Shown here: positions 6,923-13,160 of the stretch, in pieces
Numbering within the stretch: the first letter of the stretch is position 1
How the letters are laid out: every line of letters starts with the position of its first letter
Source: VMGX01 sp038065915
Lineage (GTDB): Bacteria > Patescibacteriota > Minisyncoccia > Phycocordibacterales > 21-14-all-36-13
Direction: 5' to 3'
Assembly: GCA_038065915.1 (NCBI GenBank)
Contig: JBBTPZ010000007.1
Span: 1-24,765, forward strand
DNA: 24,765 nucleotides
Notes under the pieces: model-generated
The model's input: the letters and a program-made list of their open reading frames with translations, nothing else
The model's database searches: none
Told to the model about the DNA's origin: nothing
Position numbers and translations under genes: made by a program

Positions 6923-6993
6923 GCGGCCATGGTTTAATGGTAGAACAACTGGTTGCCAATCAGTTGATGGGAGTTCGATTCTCCCTGACCGCA
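6923..6993 (+). tRNA. tRNA-Gly(GCC)
   Basis: A cloverleaf with anticodon arm ACTGG-TTGCCAA-TCAGT (GCC) and T-arm GGGAG-TTCGATT-CTCCC. The acceptor GCGGCCA pairs with TGACCGC except for a C-A mismatch at the fifth pair (5-68), unusual for a functional tRNA. CCA is not encoded. The gene starts three bases after the upstream reading frame. Confidence 0.88.
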
Positions 6994-6998
6994 CAAAT

Positions 6999-7024
6999 GA
7001 AAATTCTTCAGTGAAGAGTTTTTG
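6999..7024 (+). terminator. probable terminator of tRNA-Gly
   Basis: AAAATTCTTCA and TGAAGAGTTTT form an 11-bp stem with one G-U pair, followed by T-rich sequence, five bases after the tRNA. Confidence 0.5.
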
Positions 7025-7075
7025 TTCATAATTTTTTATTTTAGCAAAAATATTTTAAATGTCCTTTTGGTGTTA

Positions 7076-7123
7076 AAAATATCCACAGAAATGACGAAAA
7101 TAAGCGTTGAAAACTGTGGATAA
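7076..7123. other. two DnaA-box-like 9-mers, inverted
   Basis: ATATCCACA (about 7079-7087, eight of nine matching the DnaA box) faces TGTGGATAA (7115-7123, a perfect TTATCCACA on the minus strand) across 27 bases in a gene-free interval. An AT-rich stretch follows. Confidence 0.3.
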
Positions 7124-7203
7124 CTATGTGTGTATGTGTATAAAAGACAATTTTAAAGAATGTCTTTAAAAATTTTATTTTTGTAGGATACGGCTCTGTA
7201 TAT

Positions 7204-7650
7204 ATGTATTTTACAAAAAATCGTATTTTATTTATGAATAGGACACATAAGAGACATGTCGGTGATATAGGAGAAAATGTTGCCTGTAATTTTTTAAAAA
7301 AGAAAGGGTTTTCTGTTGTGGGTAGAAATTATAATAAGAAGTGGGGAGAGATAGATATCATTACAAAAAAGAAAAAAGACATTCATTTTGTTGAAGTCAA
7401 AACCATTTCACGAAATTTAGATGTCCCTAATTTTTTTAAACACAGCGTCTTTGATGGGAAAGAGAACGAATACAGGGCAGAGGAAAATGTTCATCCGTGG
7501 AAAATAAAACGACTCAATCGCGCGATTGAATCATATTTGGAAGAGAATAATGTTTCTGATGATGTTGAATGGACACTTGATTTGGTTGTTGTTTATTTAG
7601 ATTTAGAAAACAAAAAAGCAAAAGTAGAGTATTTGGATAATATATTCTGA
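7204..7650 (+). CDS. yraN: YraN/UPF0102 family nuclease-like protein
   Basis: A 148-residue protein of the UPF0102 (YraN) family, predicted PD-(D/E)xK nuclease-fold proteins related to Holliday junction resolvases; the biochemical role is not settled. The family pattern is clear: HVGDIGENVACNFLKKKGF (about 19-37), the catalytic-site-like GEIDIITKKKKDIHFVEVKT (D, then ExK) and a helix LNRAIESYL. The insertion between VEVKT and the conserved HPWKIKRLNRA (with DVPNFFKHS) occurs in CPR-type versions. The in-frame ATG at 7234 (MNRTHKRHVGDIGE) fits the family start better than 7204; neither has a clear Shine-Dalgarno sequence. The gene ends with TGA at the expected length. Confidence 0.85.
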   Translation: MYFTKNRILFMNRTHKRHVGDIGENVACNFLKKKGFSVVGRNYNKKWGEIDIITKKKKDIHFVEVKTISRNLDVPNFFKHSVFDGKENEYRAEENVHPWKIKRLNRAIESYLEENNVSDDVEWTLDLVVVYLDLENKKAKVEYLDNIF

Positions 7651-7670
7651 TTTCTGATTTTTAATGTTGA

Positions 7671-8003
7671 GGCGCCGGTCTTGTTTGCCAAAGGCAAACC
7701 CCGGAGATTTTAAATTTTATTTCATAAAATAAATAAAATCCCTTCAAATCCCGACGAAAACAAATAAATTTGTTTTCTGCTCCCTCACTTCGTTCGGGGC
7801 GCCGGTCTTGTTTGCCAAAGGCAAACCCCGGAGATTTTAAATTTTATTTCATNNNNNNNNNNNNNNNNNNNNNNNNNNNNNNNNNNNNNNNNNNNNNNNN
7901 NNNNNNNNNNNNNNNNNNNNNNNNNNNNNNNNNNNNNNNNNNNNNNNNNNNNCCGACGAAAACAAATAAATTTGTTTTCTGCTCCCTCACTTCGTTCGGG
8001 GCG
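7671..8003. repeat. 127-bp tandem repeat carrying a tRNA-Pro 3'-end fragment, interrupted by an assembly gap
   Basis: GGCGCCGG recurs at 7671, 7798 and 8000; the first two are 127 bases apart and the units look identical where both are visible. Each unit has three hairpins: CCGG-TTTGCC-AAA-GGCAAA-CCGG, a long GATTTTA.../...TAAAATC arm pair, and AAACAAAT-AA-ATTTGTTT. It then has TCACTTCGTTCGGGGCG, identical to the sequence overlapping the tRNA-Pro 3' end. The Ns fall inside the second unit. A tandem array of unknown copy number probably broke the assembly. Confidence 0.7.
7853..7952. other. scaffold gap (100 N)
   Basis: One hundred unknown bases, the usual arbitrary scaffold gap length. The flanks match the same repeat unit, so the true length may be 25 bases (one unit) or 25 plus a multiple of 127. 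Confidence 0.95.
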
Positions 8004-8066
8004 CCGGGATTCGAACCCGGACTGTGTGCTCCCAAAGCACATATGCTACCGTTACACCACGCCCCG
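7996..8066 (-). tRNA. tRNA-Pro(UGG)
   Basis: A minus-strand cloverleaf. Acceptor CGGGGCG/CGCCCCG has the C1-G72 pair typical of bacterial tRNA-Pro. The anticodon arm TGTGC-TTTGGGA-GCACA shows UGG, and the T-arm CCGGG-TTCGAAT-CCCGG is perfect. The discriminator is A and CCA is not encoded. Its 3' end sits at the edge of the tandem repeat. Confidence 0.93.
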
Positions 8067-8194
8067 ATATTTATTTTTCAATTAAAAGATAATATCATAG
8101 ACATTGTATTTTAAAAAGGTTTGTTTGTTATCTCGTGAGAATTCTTTACATTTAGATATCATGTTCTATAATTATACTATAACCTTTTATTTTT

Positions 8195-8524
8195 ATGACT
8201 GAATTACAAAATTTTAGTGAAAATCTTGAACAAAATTTGGCGCGTCTCGGTGAGCACATAGAAAGAAAAATTGAATCATCAAGCGGGGAGCAAAACATAA
8301 ATGAACGAGAAATAGTGAGAGAATCAATTAGATCTTTTGCAAATGAAGTTAAAAAAAGTGAGAAAGAGGTTGTAATATCGAACATCCAGCCTCAACAACA
8401 AAACACGAATTCTACGTCGCCAGCATCACTTGTGCTACCCACATATCTACAAAGAGAAGAAAAAAATGAAGAAATAAAAAGAACATTCGCGACTTACATA
8501 TGGAAGACCGCGAAATATTGTTGA
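8195..8524 (+). CDS. small charged hypothetical protein, probably frameshifted near its 3' end
   Basis: A 109-residue frame starting MTELQNFSENLEQNLARLG, rich in E, K, Q and S and predicted to be helical (about 1-65), then a Q/N/S-rich linker (QPQQQNTNSTSPAS). I do not recognise it. The last residues (FATYIWKTAKYC) look out of frame. Removing one A from the A5 run at 8476-8480 opens a frame encoding HSRLTYGRPRNIVEEEIYER and on to a TAA at 8607-8609. The tail is charged and helical like the rest, so the intact product is probably about 137 residues. A terminator-like hairpin follows at 8638-8667. No Shine-Dalgarno sequence is seen. Confidence 0.55.
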   Translation: MTELQNFSENLEQNLARLGEHIERKIESSSGEQNINEREIVRESIRSFANEVKKSEKEVVISNIQPQQQNTNSTSPASLVLPTYLQREEKNEEIKRTFATYIWKTAKYC

Positions 8525-8637
8525 AGAAGAAATTTATGAAAGGCTAAAAGGAGGAATTAAAGAATCGACTGAAATAAAAAACGAAAATCAAAAAAACGAA
8601 ATTAAATAAAATATTTGAATTTTTAAATTTTTCAGAA

Positions 8638-8667
8638 AAAACTCCCGACTTTTAAGTAGGGAGTTTT
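8638..8667 (+). terminator. intrinsic terminator between two genes
   Basis: AAAACTCCC and GGGAGTTTT enclose an inner ACTT/AAGT pairing. It ends five bases before the candidate -10 box of rarA. Confidence 0.65.
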
Positions 8668-8671
8668 GTAG

Positions 8672-8689
8672 TATGATGGAATTACTATG
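8672..8689 (+). promoter_or_regulatory. TATGAT nine bases before the rarA start
   Basis: TATGAT (8672-8677) is nine bases before the ATG at 8687, so a normally spaced start would leave about three bases of leader. The -35 region is weak. Confidence 0.35.
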
Positions 8690-9946
8690 TCGGACCTATT
8701 TGATGAAAAATTTAATGAGGAAATGAGTAGAAACGCGCCCTTGGCGGATAGGATGAGGCCTAAAAATCTTAACGATTTTGTTGGACAGGAACATATTGTT
8801 GGACCGACGTCGCTTTTAAGAAAGGCAATTCAAAACGATGAAATTCCCTCAATAATTTTTTGGGGACCTCCAGGAAGTGGAAAAACAACTCTTGCAAAAA
8901 TAATTGCAGAAATGACGAACTCTTATTTTATTGAAATGTCCGCGGTTACTTCCGGTGTCGCCGATTTACGACTGATAATAAAAGATGCACAAGAAAAAAG
9001 AAAATTTAATAATAAAAAAACAATTCTTTTTGTTGATGAAATTCATAGATGGAATAAGGCACAGCAAGATTCACTTTTGCCACACATTGAAAAGGGAATA
9101 GTTACGCTAATCGGCGCGACAACGGAAAACCCGTCATTTGAAGTTATTTCACCGCTTCTTTCTCGCTCGCGAGTTTATGTTTTAAAACCACTTTCTCAAG
9201 ACGATTTGAAAAAAATTATTGACAGGTCTCTTAAAGATAAAGATTTTGGTTTTGGGAATGAAAAAATTGAAATAGAAAAATCTGCAGAAGAATTTTTAAT
9301 TAAATCCGCGAACGGAGATGCAAGAATAATTTTAAATGCGCTTGAGGTTGCGATAAAAAATTTTGGTTATAGTGGAAAGAAAAAAAATATAGTTACTAAA
9401 AATTTAATTGAAGACGCGCTTCAACACAGAGCACTTCAATATGATAAAAATGGGGAAGAACATCATAATGTAATTTCTGCGTTTATAAAATCTTTGCGCG
9501 GTTCAAATGTTGATGGTGCTCTCTATTGGCTTGCGAGAATGGTTAAGGCAGGCGAGGACCCAAAATTTATTGCAAGAAGAATGGTAGTTCTTGCATCGGA
9601 AGATATTGGAAATGCAGATACAAACGCGCTTGTTGTTGCGAATGCGGTTTTTGATGCGGTTGAAAGAATTGGTTTGCCTGAATGCAGAATTAATTTAGCA
9701 CAAGGAGTTGTTTATTTAGCGAGTGCAAAAAAATCAAACAAATCTTATGACGCACTTTGCAAAGCGGAAGAGGTTGTTGAAGAGACGATGAACTTGCCAG
9801 TTCCGTTACATTTACGAAATGCACAAACTGGTTTAATGAAAAATTTAGGATACGGAAAAAATTATAAATACACTCATACCGAAGACGATTCCAAACAAAC
9901 ATATCTTCCAGAAGAAATAAAAGATAAGAAATTTTTTCAACAGTAA
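8687..9946 (+). CDS. rarA: replication-associated recombination protein A (AAA+ ATPase)
   Basis: A 419-residue RarA/MgsA/WRNIP1-family ATPase, related to clamp loaders and acting at stalled replication forks. It opens with LADRMRPKNLNDFVGQEHIV, the family start. Walker A is GPPGSGKT (60-67), Walker B is ILFVDEIHR (113-121), sensor 1 is LIGATTENPSF and the arginine-finger region is SPLLSRSRVY. The C-terminal tetramerisation part contains SAFIKSLRGSNVDGALYWLA, EDPKFIARRMVVLASEDIGN and NLPVPLHLRNAQTGLMKNLG, all strongly conserved. Length is near the family norm. It is monocistronic between two terminators and converges on the protease gene. Confidence 0.97.
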   Translation: MSDLFDEKFNEEMSRNAPLADRMRPKNLNDFVGQEHIVGPTSLLRKAIQNDEIPSIIFWGPPGSGKTTLAKIIAEMTNSYFIEMSAVTSGVADLRLIIKDAQEKRKFNNKKTILFVDEIHRWNKAQQDSLLPHIEKGIVTLIGATTENPSFEVISPLLSRSRVYVLKPLSQDDLKKIIDRSLKDKDFGFGNEKIEIEKSAEEFLIKSANGDARIILNALEVAIKNFGYSGKKKNIVTKNLIEDALQHRALQYDKNGEEHHNVISAFIKSLRGSNVDGALYWLARMVKAGEDPKFIARRMVVLASEDIGNADTNALVVANAVFDAVERIGLPECRINLAQGVVYLASAKKSNKSYDALCKAEEVVEETMNLPVPLHLRNAQTGLMKNLGYGKNYKYTHTEDDSKQTYLPEEIKDKKFFQQ

Positions 9947-9978
9947 AAAATATTGTTAATAAAAAAATCAACGCAATT

Positions 9979-10007
9979 CTTCAAAATCCCATTTAGGGAT
10001 TTTGAAG
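9979..10007. terminator. bidirectional terminator between rarA and the protease gene
   Basis: CTTCAAAATCCC (9979-9990) and GGGATTTTGAAG (9996-10007) form a perfect 12-bp stem with a five-base loop, flanked by T-rich sequence on both strands. It abuts the protease stop codon. The TTCAAAA/TTTTGAA arms recur in other hairpins of the window. Confidence 0.8.
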
Positions 10008-11216
10008 TTATTTTTCCAATGCTGTTATGAGTAGATTTTTTAAATAAGGAGCTTTTATTTCGCTAAATGATTTTGATATTGCTAATAAATTGAATGATAA
10101 AAAATTTTTAATATCAAAATCAATTTGTTTTTGTAAATCTCTATTTATATGTGCAAGTGTTATAGCTCTTAGGTCTCGTTCCTGTGTTAATTTTGATTCC
10201 GTGGTTGTTACAATAAGTCCTACAAGTTTGTTTTGGTTATTCACCACAGCTCCACCGGAAGAACCTTTTTGTGCAAGCACAGAACCGCCGAGTGAAATCA
10301 AATCAAGTGTTTGTTCTGAAAATGTGTAGAGTTTTTTTATTTGTTTTATTGTTGTTGTGATATTTAAATCTTTTTGTATTGTTATCCCGCCCAAAAATCC
10401 AGCAGGATATCCTGCAAGTAAAACATTCGCTCCGACTTCTATTGTGTTTTCCTCTGTGTCATAATCAGTTCGTGGAAATTCGTTGAGAAGTTTATTTTCA
10501 TTATTTATTGTTTCTGTAATTAAAAGGAACGCGTAATCACTCTCGCCATTTTCTGAATAATTTTGTTGAGTAATATTTTGATAATTATTTGTTATCCATT
10601 CCTCGGAGATATACAATGGTTCCGCTTTGTAGAGAGGTTGGGAAGGACTGCCCATGCGAATTGAACATGTGACAAAATCTTTTTTAATATAATCTCTCAA
10701 AAGAAAATATTGTGCTATGTGCGCGTTAGTTAAAATTACCCCTTTCTTATCAATTATTATTCCGCTTCCGGATATTGGATTGAAATATCCAGAATTTTCT
10801 GTCGTGCATAAAATATTGACAAGCGATTCTCTTGCGGATTTATTTATTGTGTCAAAAGAAATTATTTCTTTTACAGGAATTTCTTGTTTTGTTTCTTCTG
10901 TTTTTGTAGGAATGACAAGCAGGTCTTGTATTGATGTTTCTATTTTTGTGACAATTTCATTATCTGTAATTATTTTTTCTTTTAGCGGTGTTTCTGATTT
11001 CGTTCCTCCGCTGTTTTCTTGATTTAATGATTTTACTTGTCCATTTAAATACGAAATATATTTAACTGGGATGATTTGGTGATTTTCCGAGTTTTGTTTT
11101 TCACTCGTGTATATTTCTGTTTCATTTCTCACATCAGAAATAATAATCATAAAAAGAAATATGATTAATGAACCCGCATAAATTTTTATAATATTTTCTA
11201 TTTTTTCTTTATTCAT
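10008..11216 (-). CDS. membrane-anchored trypsin-like serine protease
   Basis: A 402-residue protein with a short basic N-terminus, one membrane helix (about residues 13-28, YAGSLIIFLFMIIISD) and a polar linker of about 100 residues, then a chymotrypsin-fold domain. The triad is complete: H166 in ILTNAHI, D227 in ESDYAFL and S320 in KGSSGGAVV. GSGIIIDKKGVILTNAHI is typical of the DegP/HtrA-like S1 group, but no PDZ domain follows, so it is a protease-only form facing outward. The substrate is unknown. It converges with rarA and shares its terminator; its promoter region is divergent from that of the small acidic protein. No Shine-Dalgarno sequence is seen. Confidence 0.85.
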   Translation of the reverse strand: MNKEKIENIIKIYAGSLIIFLFMIIISDVRNETEIYTSEKQNSENHQIIPVKYISYLNGQVKSLNQENSGGTKSETPLKEKIITDNEIVTKIETSIQDLLVIPTKTEETKQEIPVKEIISFDTINKSARESLVNILCTTENSGYFNPISGSGIIIDKKGVILTNAHIAQYFLLRDYIKKDFVTCSIRMGSPSQPLYKAEPLYISEEWITNNYQNITQQNYSENGESDYAFLLITETINNENKLLNEFPRTDYDTEENTIEVGANVLLAGYPAGFLGGITIQKDLNITTTIKQIKKLYTFSEQTLDLISLGGSVLAQKGSSGGAVVNNQNKLVGLIVTTTESKLTQERDLRAITLAHINRDLQKQIDFDIKNFLSFNLLAISKSFSEIKAPYLKNLLITALEK

Positions 11217-11239
11217 ATTTCATTTAATATATCGTTAAA

Positions 11240-11296
11240 ATTATAAAAATACAAAAAGATTTTGAGCTTGACAAAAATATTTGTTTGTGATAATAT
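11240..11296. promoter_or_regulatory. divergent promoter region
   Basis: On the plus strand TTGACA (11268-11273), a 17-base spacer and TAATAT (11291-11296) preceded by TGA (extended -10) form a good promoter for the small acidic protein unit. On the minus strand TATAAT (11240-11245) lies 24 bases before the protease ATG. Confidence 0.6.
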
Positions 11297-11340
11297 ATAT
11301 AAAAGGTTATTTTTTAATATAACCAAGATTTATTACAAGC

Positions 11341-11385
11341 ATGGTCTTAAAAGGATTATTAAGAGCTTTTGAATTTAAAAAATAA
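11341..11385 (+). CDS. 14-codon leader-like open frame
   Basis: ATG to TAA encoding MVLKGLLRAFEFKK, in the leader between the promoter and the 50-residue acidic gene, which starts seven bases after this stop. A small hairpin (GGTTAT/ATAACC, 11305-11324) precedes it. No ribosome binding site is seen. It could be a leader peptide or chance. Confidence 0.25.
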   Translation: MVLKGLLRAFEFKK

Positions 11386-11391
11386 AAAATT

Positions 11392-11544
11392 ATGAAGAAA
11401 AAATTTAACAATGAAGAAGGTGTTCCACTAGGGAAAAATTCAGAAGATGTTGTTGTTGACCCAGACGCAGAAATAGATGAAAATATGGAAGAAATTTCTG
11501 ATGAAGATGAAGACAACAATGACGACACAGATTCAGATTTTTAA
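11392..11544 (+). CDS. 50-residue strongly acidic protein
   Basis: ATG at 11392 to TAA at 11542 encodes MKKKFNNEEGVPLGKNSEDV followed by an aspartate/glutamate-rich tail ending DNNDDTDSDF. About 40 percent of residues are acidic, with a basic start. The frame sits between a good promoter and a perfect terminator, which supports expression. Upstream there is only A/T-rich sequence (AAAAAATT), not a Shine-Dalgarno sequence. I do not recognise a family; acidic tails of this kind occur in small nucleic-acid mimics or disordered regulators, but no function can be assigned. The antisense frame over the same stretch is a low-complexity shadow. Confidence 0.6.
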   Translation: MKKKFNNEEGVPLGKNSEDVVVDPDAEIDENMEEISDEDEDNNDDTDSDF

Positions 11545-11564
11545 TAAATTATAAAAAATAAAAT

Positions 11565-11595
11565 AAAACTCTCTCGCAATTTGCGAGAGAGTTTT
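11565..11595. terminator. perfect bidirectional terminator
   Basis: Two 15-base arms, AAAACTCTCTCGCAA and its complement, flank a single base, with T-rich tails on both strands. It ends the acidic-protein unit on the plus strand and tRNA-Gly(UCC) on the minus strand. Confidence 0.88.
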
Positions 11596-11621
11596 ATTTT
11601 AATTATTTAATATAAATTTTG

Positions 11622-11692
11622 TGCGGGATACCGGAATCGAACCGGTGACCTCTACTTGGAAGGCAGATGTTTTACCACTAAACTAATCCCGC
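11622..11692 (-). tRNA. tRNA-Gly(UCC)
   Basis: A minus-strand cloverleaf with acceptor GCGGGAT/ATCCCGC, anticodon arm TCTGC-CTTCCAA-GTAGA (UCC) and T-arm ACCGG-TTCGATT-CCGGT. The discriminator is A and CCA is not encoded. Unlike tRNA-Gly(GCC) at 6923, its acceptor is fully paired. Confidence 0.94.
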
Positions 11693-11752
11693 AGATTTAT
11701 TTTTTCAAACAGGCAAAATCATTAGAAAAGATATTAACAAAAAAGAACATAA

Positions 11753-11782
11753 ATTCAAAATCTCTCAAACGAGATTTTGAAT
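11753..11782. terminator. 12-bp hairpin of the TTCAAAA family
   Basis: ATTCAAAATCTC and GAGATTTTGAAT pair perfectly around a six-base loop. It lies upstream of tRNA-Gly(UCC) and downstream of the terminator of the small minus-strand gene. Confidence 0.55.
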
Positions 11783-11796
11783 CCAGAATATTTTTA

Positions 11797-11828
11797 CATA
11801 AAAAATAAAAAGCCGCACTGGTGCGGCT
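11797..11828 (-). terminator. intrinsic terminator of the 67-residue gene
   Basis: AGCCGCAC and GTGCGGCT form an 8-bp GC-rich stem with a two-base centre; TTTTTATTTTTT follows on the minus strand. Confidence 0.85.
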
Positions 11829-11835
11829 GTAGAAA

Positions 11836-12039
11836 TTAATCAAAATGAGATATTGGGAATCCAGACCCACCAAACATTAAATCAAACCAAACCATTTTTA
11901 CAATATCTTTTGTTTGGTTTTCTTTTGATTCAGATTCATTTTTTTTAGAATCTTTTAGCGGTGGTCCGTACGGGTCTTTTATTTCTTTTCCAGAAATTGT
12001 GTCCACCAGTTTCTCGTTTTCAATTTTTGTTAGAGACAT
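11836..12039 (-). CDS. small hypothetical protein, 67 residues
   Basis: Starts MSLTKIENEKLVDTISGKEI and is polar and charged for its first 45 residues (KDPYGPPLKDSKKNESESKE), then ends with a more hydrophobic segment, MVWFDLMFGGSGFPISHFD. AAAAGGAGGAATA is a near-perfect ribosome binding site, and a terminator lies just after the stop, so it is very likely expressed. No family is recognised. The 'VDTISGKEIKDPYGPP' part could be a short surface or targeting motif, but that is speculation. Confidence 0.7.
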   Translation of the reverse strand: MSLTKIENEKLVDTISGKEIKDPYGPPLKDSKKNESESKENQTKDIVKMVWFDLMFGGSGFPISHFD

Positions 12040-12090
12040 TATTCCTCCTTTTGGTTACAGAACTTAATTTATAGAGAGTATATACGAAAG

Positions 12091-12125
12091 TTATGAAATC
12101 ACAAAATCACTAAATCATAGAAACA
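12091..12125. repeat. AAATCAC-type direct repeat
   Basis: Units ATGAAATCAC, AAAATCACT, AAATCATAG and AAACAC repeat between the small gene and the HU terminator, as in the tracts near 925, 2746 and 18415. Confidence 0.5.
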
Positions 12126-12140
12126 CAAAAGCAAAAAAAC

Positions 12141-12180
12141 AAAAACAATCCCTCTCCGCTAGCGGAGAGGGATTGTTTTT
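12141..12180 (-). terminator. 40-bp perfectly palindromic terminator of HU gene
   Basis: Twenty-base arms beginning AAAAACAATCCCTCTCCGCT are exactly complementary with no spacer; the minus strand ends in T5. It lies 11 bases after the HU stop codon. Confidence 0.92.
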
Positions 12181-12191
12181 AAGTGTGATAT

Positions 12192-12464
12192 TTACTTAAC
12201 AGCGTCTTTCAAGGCCTTAGCGGCTCTGAATTTTGGAACTTTCATTGCGGCAACTTGTATAGATTCTCCTGTTCTAGGATTTCTTGCTGTTCTAGCAGCT
12301 CTTGCTTTTACAGAAAAGATTCCAAGACCAGCTATAGAAACTTCACCACCTTTCTTAAGTGTATCTACAACACAATCAAGAATTGTATCAACAACTTTTT
12401 CTGACTGAACCTTTGTTCCTCCCAATATTTCGTGTACTTTGTCGACAATAGCTTGTTTATTCAT
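12192..12464 (-). CDS. hup: HU/IHF-family nucleoid protein
   Basis: A 90-residue histone-like protein, the standard HU length, which bends and compacts DNA as a dimer. The helical dimerisation part is MNKQAIVDKVHEILGGTKVQ onward (about 1-40). GGEVSIAGLGIFSVKARAAR then TARNPRTGESIQ contains the HU signature with the proline-tipped arm (RNPRTGE), and KVPKFRAAKALKDAVK closes the fold. No Shine-Dalgarno sequence is seen. The leader is about 95 bases if the promoter at 12568-12596 is used, and it holds a stable two-part hairpin, so post-transcriptional control is possible. Confidence 0.96.
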   Translation of the reverse strand: MNKQAIVDKVHEILGGTKVQSEKVVDTILDCVVDTLKKGGEVSIAGLGIFSVKARAARTARNPRTGESIQVAAMKVPKFRAAKALKDAVK

Positions 12465-12519
12465 ATTCGTAAAAAAATTATTCTTAAAAATTATGTAACT
12501 ATGTGTTCGACCTTATTTT

Positions 12520-12549
12520 GACTCCTGACGACATCTCGCCAATAGAGTC
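12520..12549 (-). promoter_or_regulatory. structured 5' leader of HU mRNA
   Basis: GACTC and GAGTC arms (12520-12524, 12545-12549) enclose an inner TGGCGA-GATG-TCGTCA stem (12526-12541). It lies between the promoter and the HU start. I do not match it to a known riboswitch. Confidence 0.4.
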
Positions 12550-12567
12550 CTTTTGAATTACTATCCT

Positions 12568-12596
12568 ATTATATAGTTAAGCCATATTTTATGCAA
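12568..12596 (-). promoter_or_regulatory. promoter of HU gene
   Basis: Minus-strand TTGCAT (12591-12596), a 17-base spacer and perfect TATAAT (12568-12573). Confidence 0.6.
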
Positions 12597-12599
12597 CAT

Positions 12600-13160
12600 A
12601 ACGAAAAATGTAAAATTGAAAAATCAAAATGAAAAATGACCATCCCTTCGGGAGATCTCCCGTAGGGAGACAATGAAAAATTAAAAAATGAAAAAAGAAA
12701 CATCTAAAAACACACAGAATTATATTAAAAGACAAGGATATGGCTATAAATAAGGATATTTTTGCGAAGTTCTAAAAAACACAGGAAACAAGGCGGTGAT
12801 TAGACAATTGAACGGTGTGATTTAAATTAGACAAATTCTGCGAATTGTTATATTATTAATCCATTAAAGGATTAAATGAGATTTCGCTTTTTAGTTTTTT
12901 GTTCCGATGTTCTGAATTTCTAAAATCAAGAATGAATTGAATTGAAAAAATCTACCCGATAGAGTATGGGACAAACAAATTTGAAACAAGTAACAAAAAT
13001 TTCTCAAAAATAAAAATTATGTTTTTGTCTTTCAGGGGAAAAAATAAACAGATATTTCTGGCTTCAAAACCTCTTCCAGAGGTTTTGAAGCCGTAATTTA
13101 ATTTTTCTCGGAGATTTTTGTCTAACTTGTAAAATCTAAAAATTGAAGTCATAAAAAATT
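12600..13160. other. gene-free interval upstream of rny with hairpins
   Basis: No convincing gene is seen. Near 12645-12671 two adjoining small hairpins are built on TCCC/GGGA (CCCTTCGGG and CTCCCGTAGGGAG). At 13060-13092 GGCTTCAAAACCTCT pairs with AGAGGTTTTGAAGCC over 15 bp with a three-base loop and no strong T run, about 70 bases before the rny start. It could be an attenuator or a terminator for upstream transcription. The rest is A/T-rich. Confidence 0.45.

Noticed and set aside
7770..8114. Open frames on both strands through 7770-8114
   Set aside because: They cross the 100-N gap and the tRNA-Pro gene, so they are not coding.
10717..11022. Plus-strand 101-residue frame inside the protease gene
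   Set aside because: It is antisense to a gene with a complete catalytic triad and shows no protein features.
12952..13152. 66-residue minus-strand frame upstream of rny
   Set aside because: It spans the 15-bp hairpin at 13060 and has no start signal or recognisable protein features.
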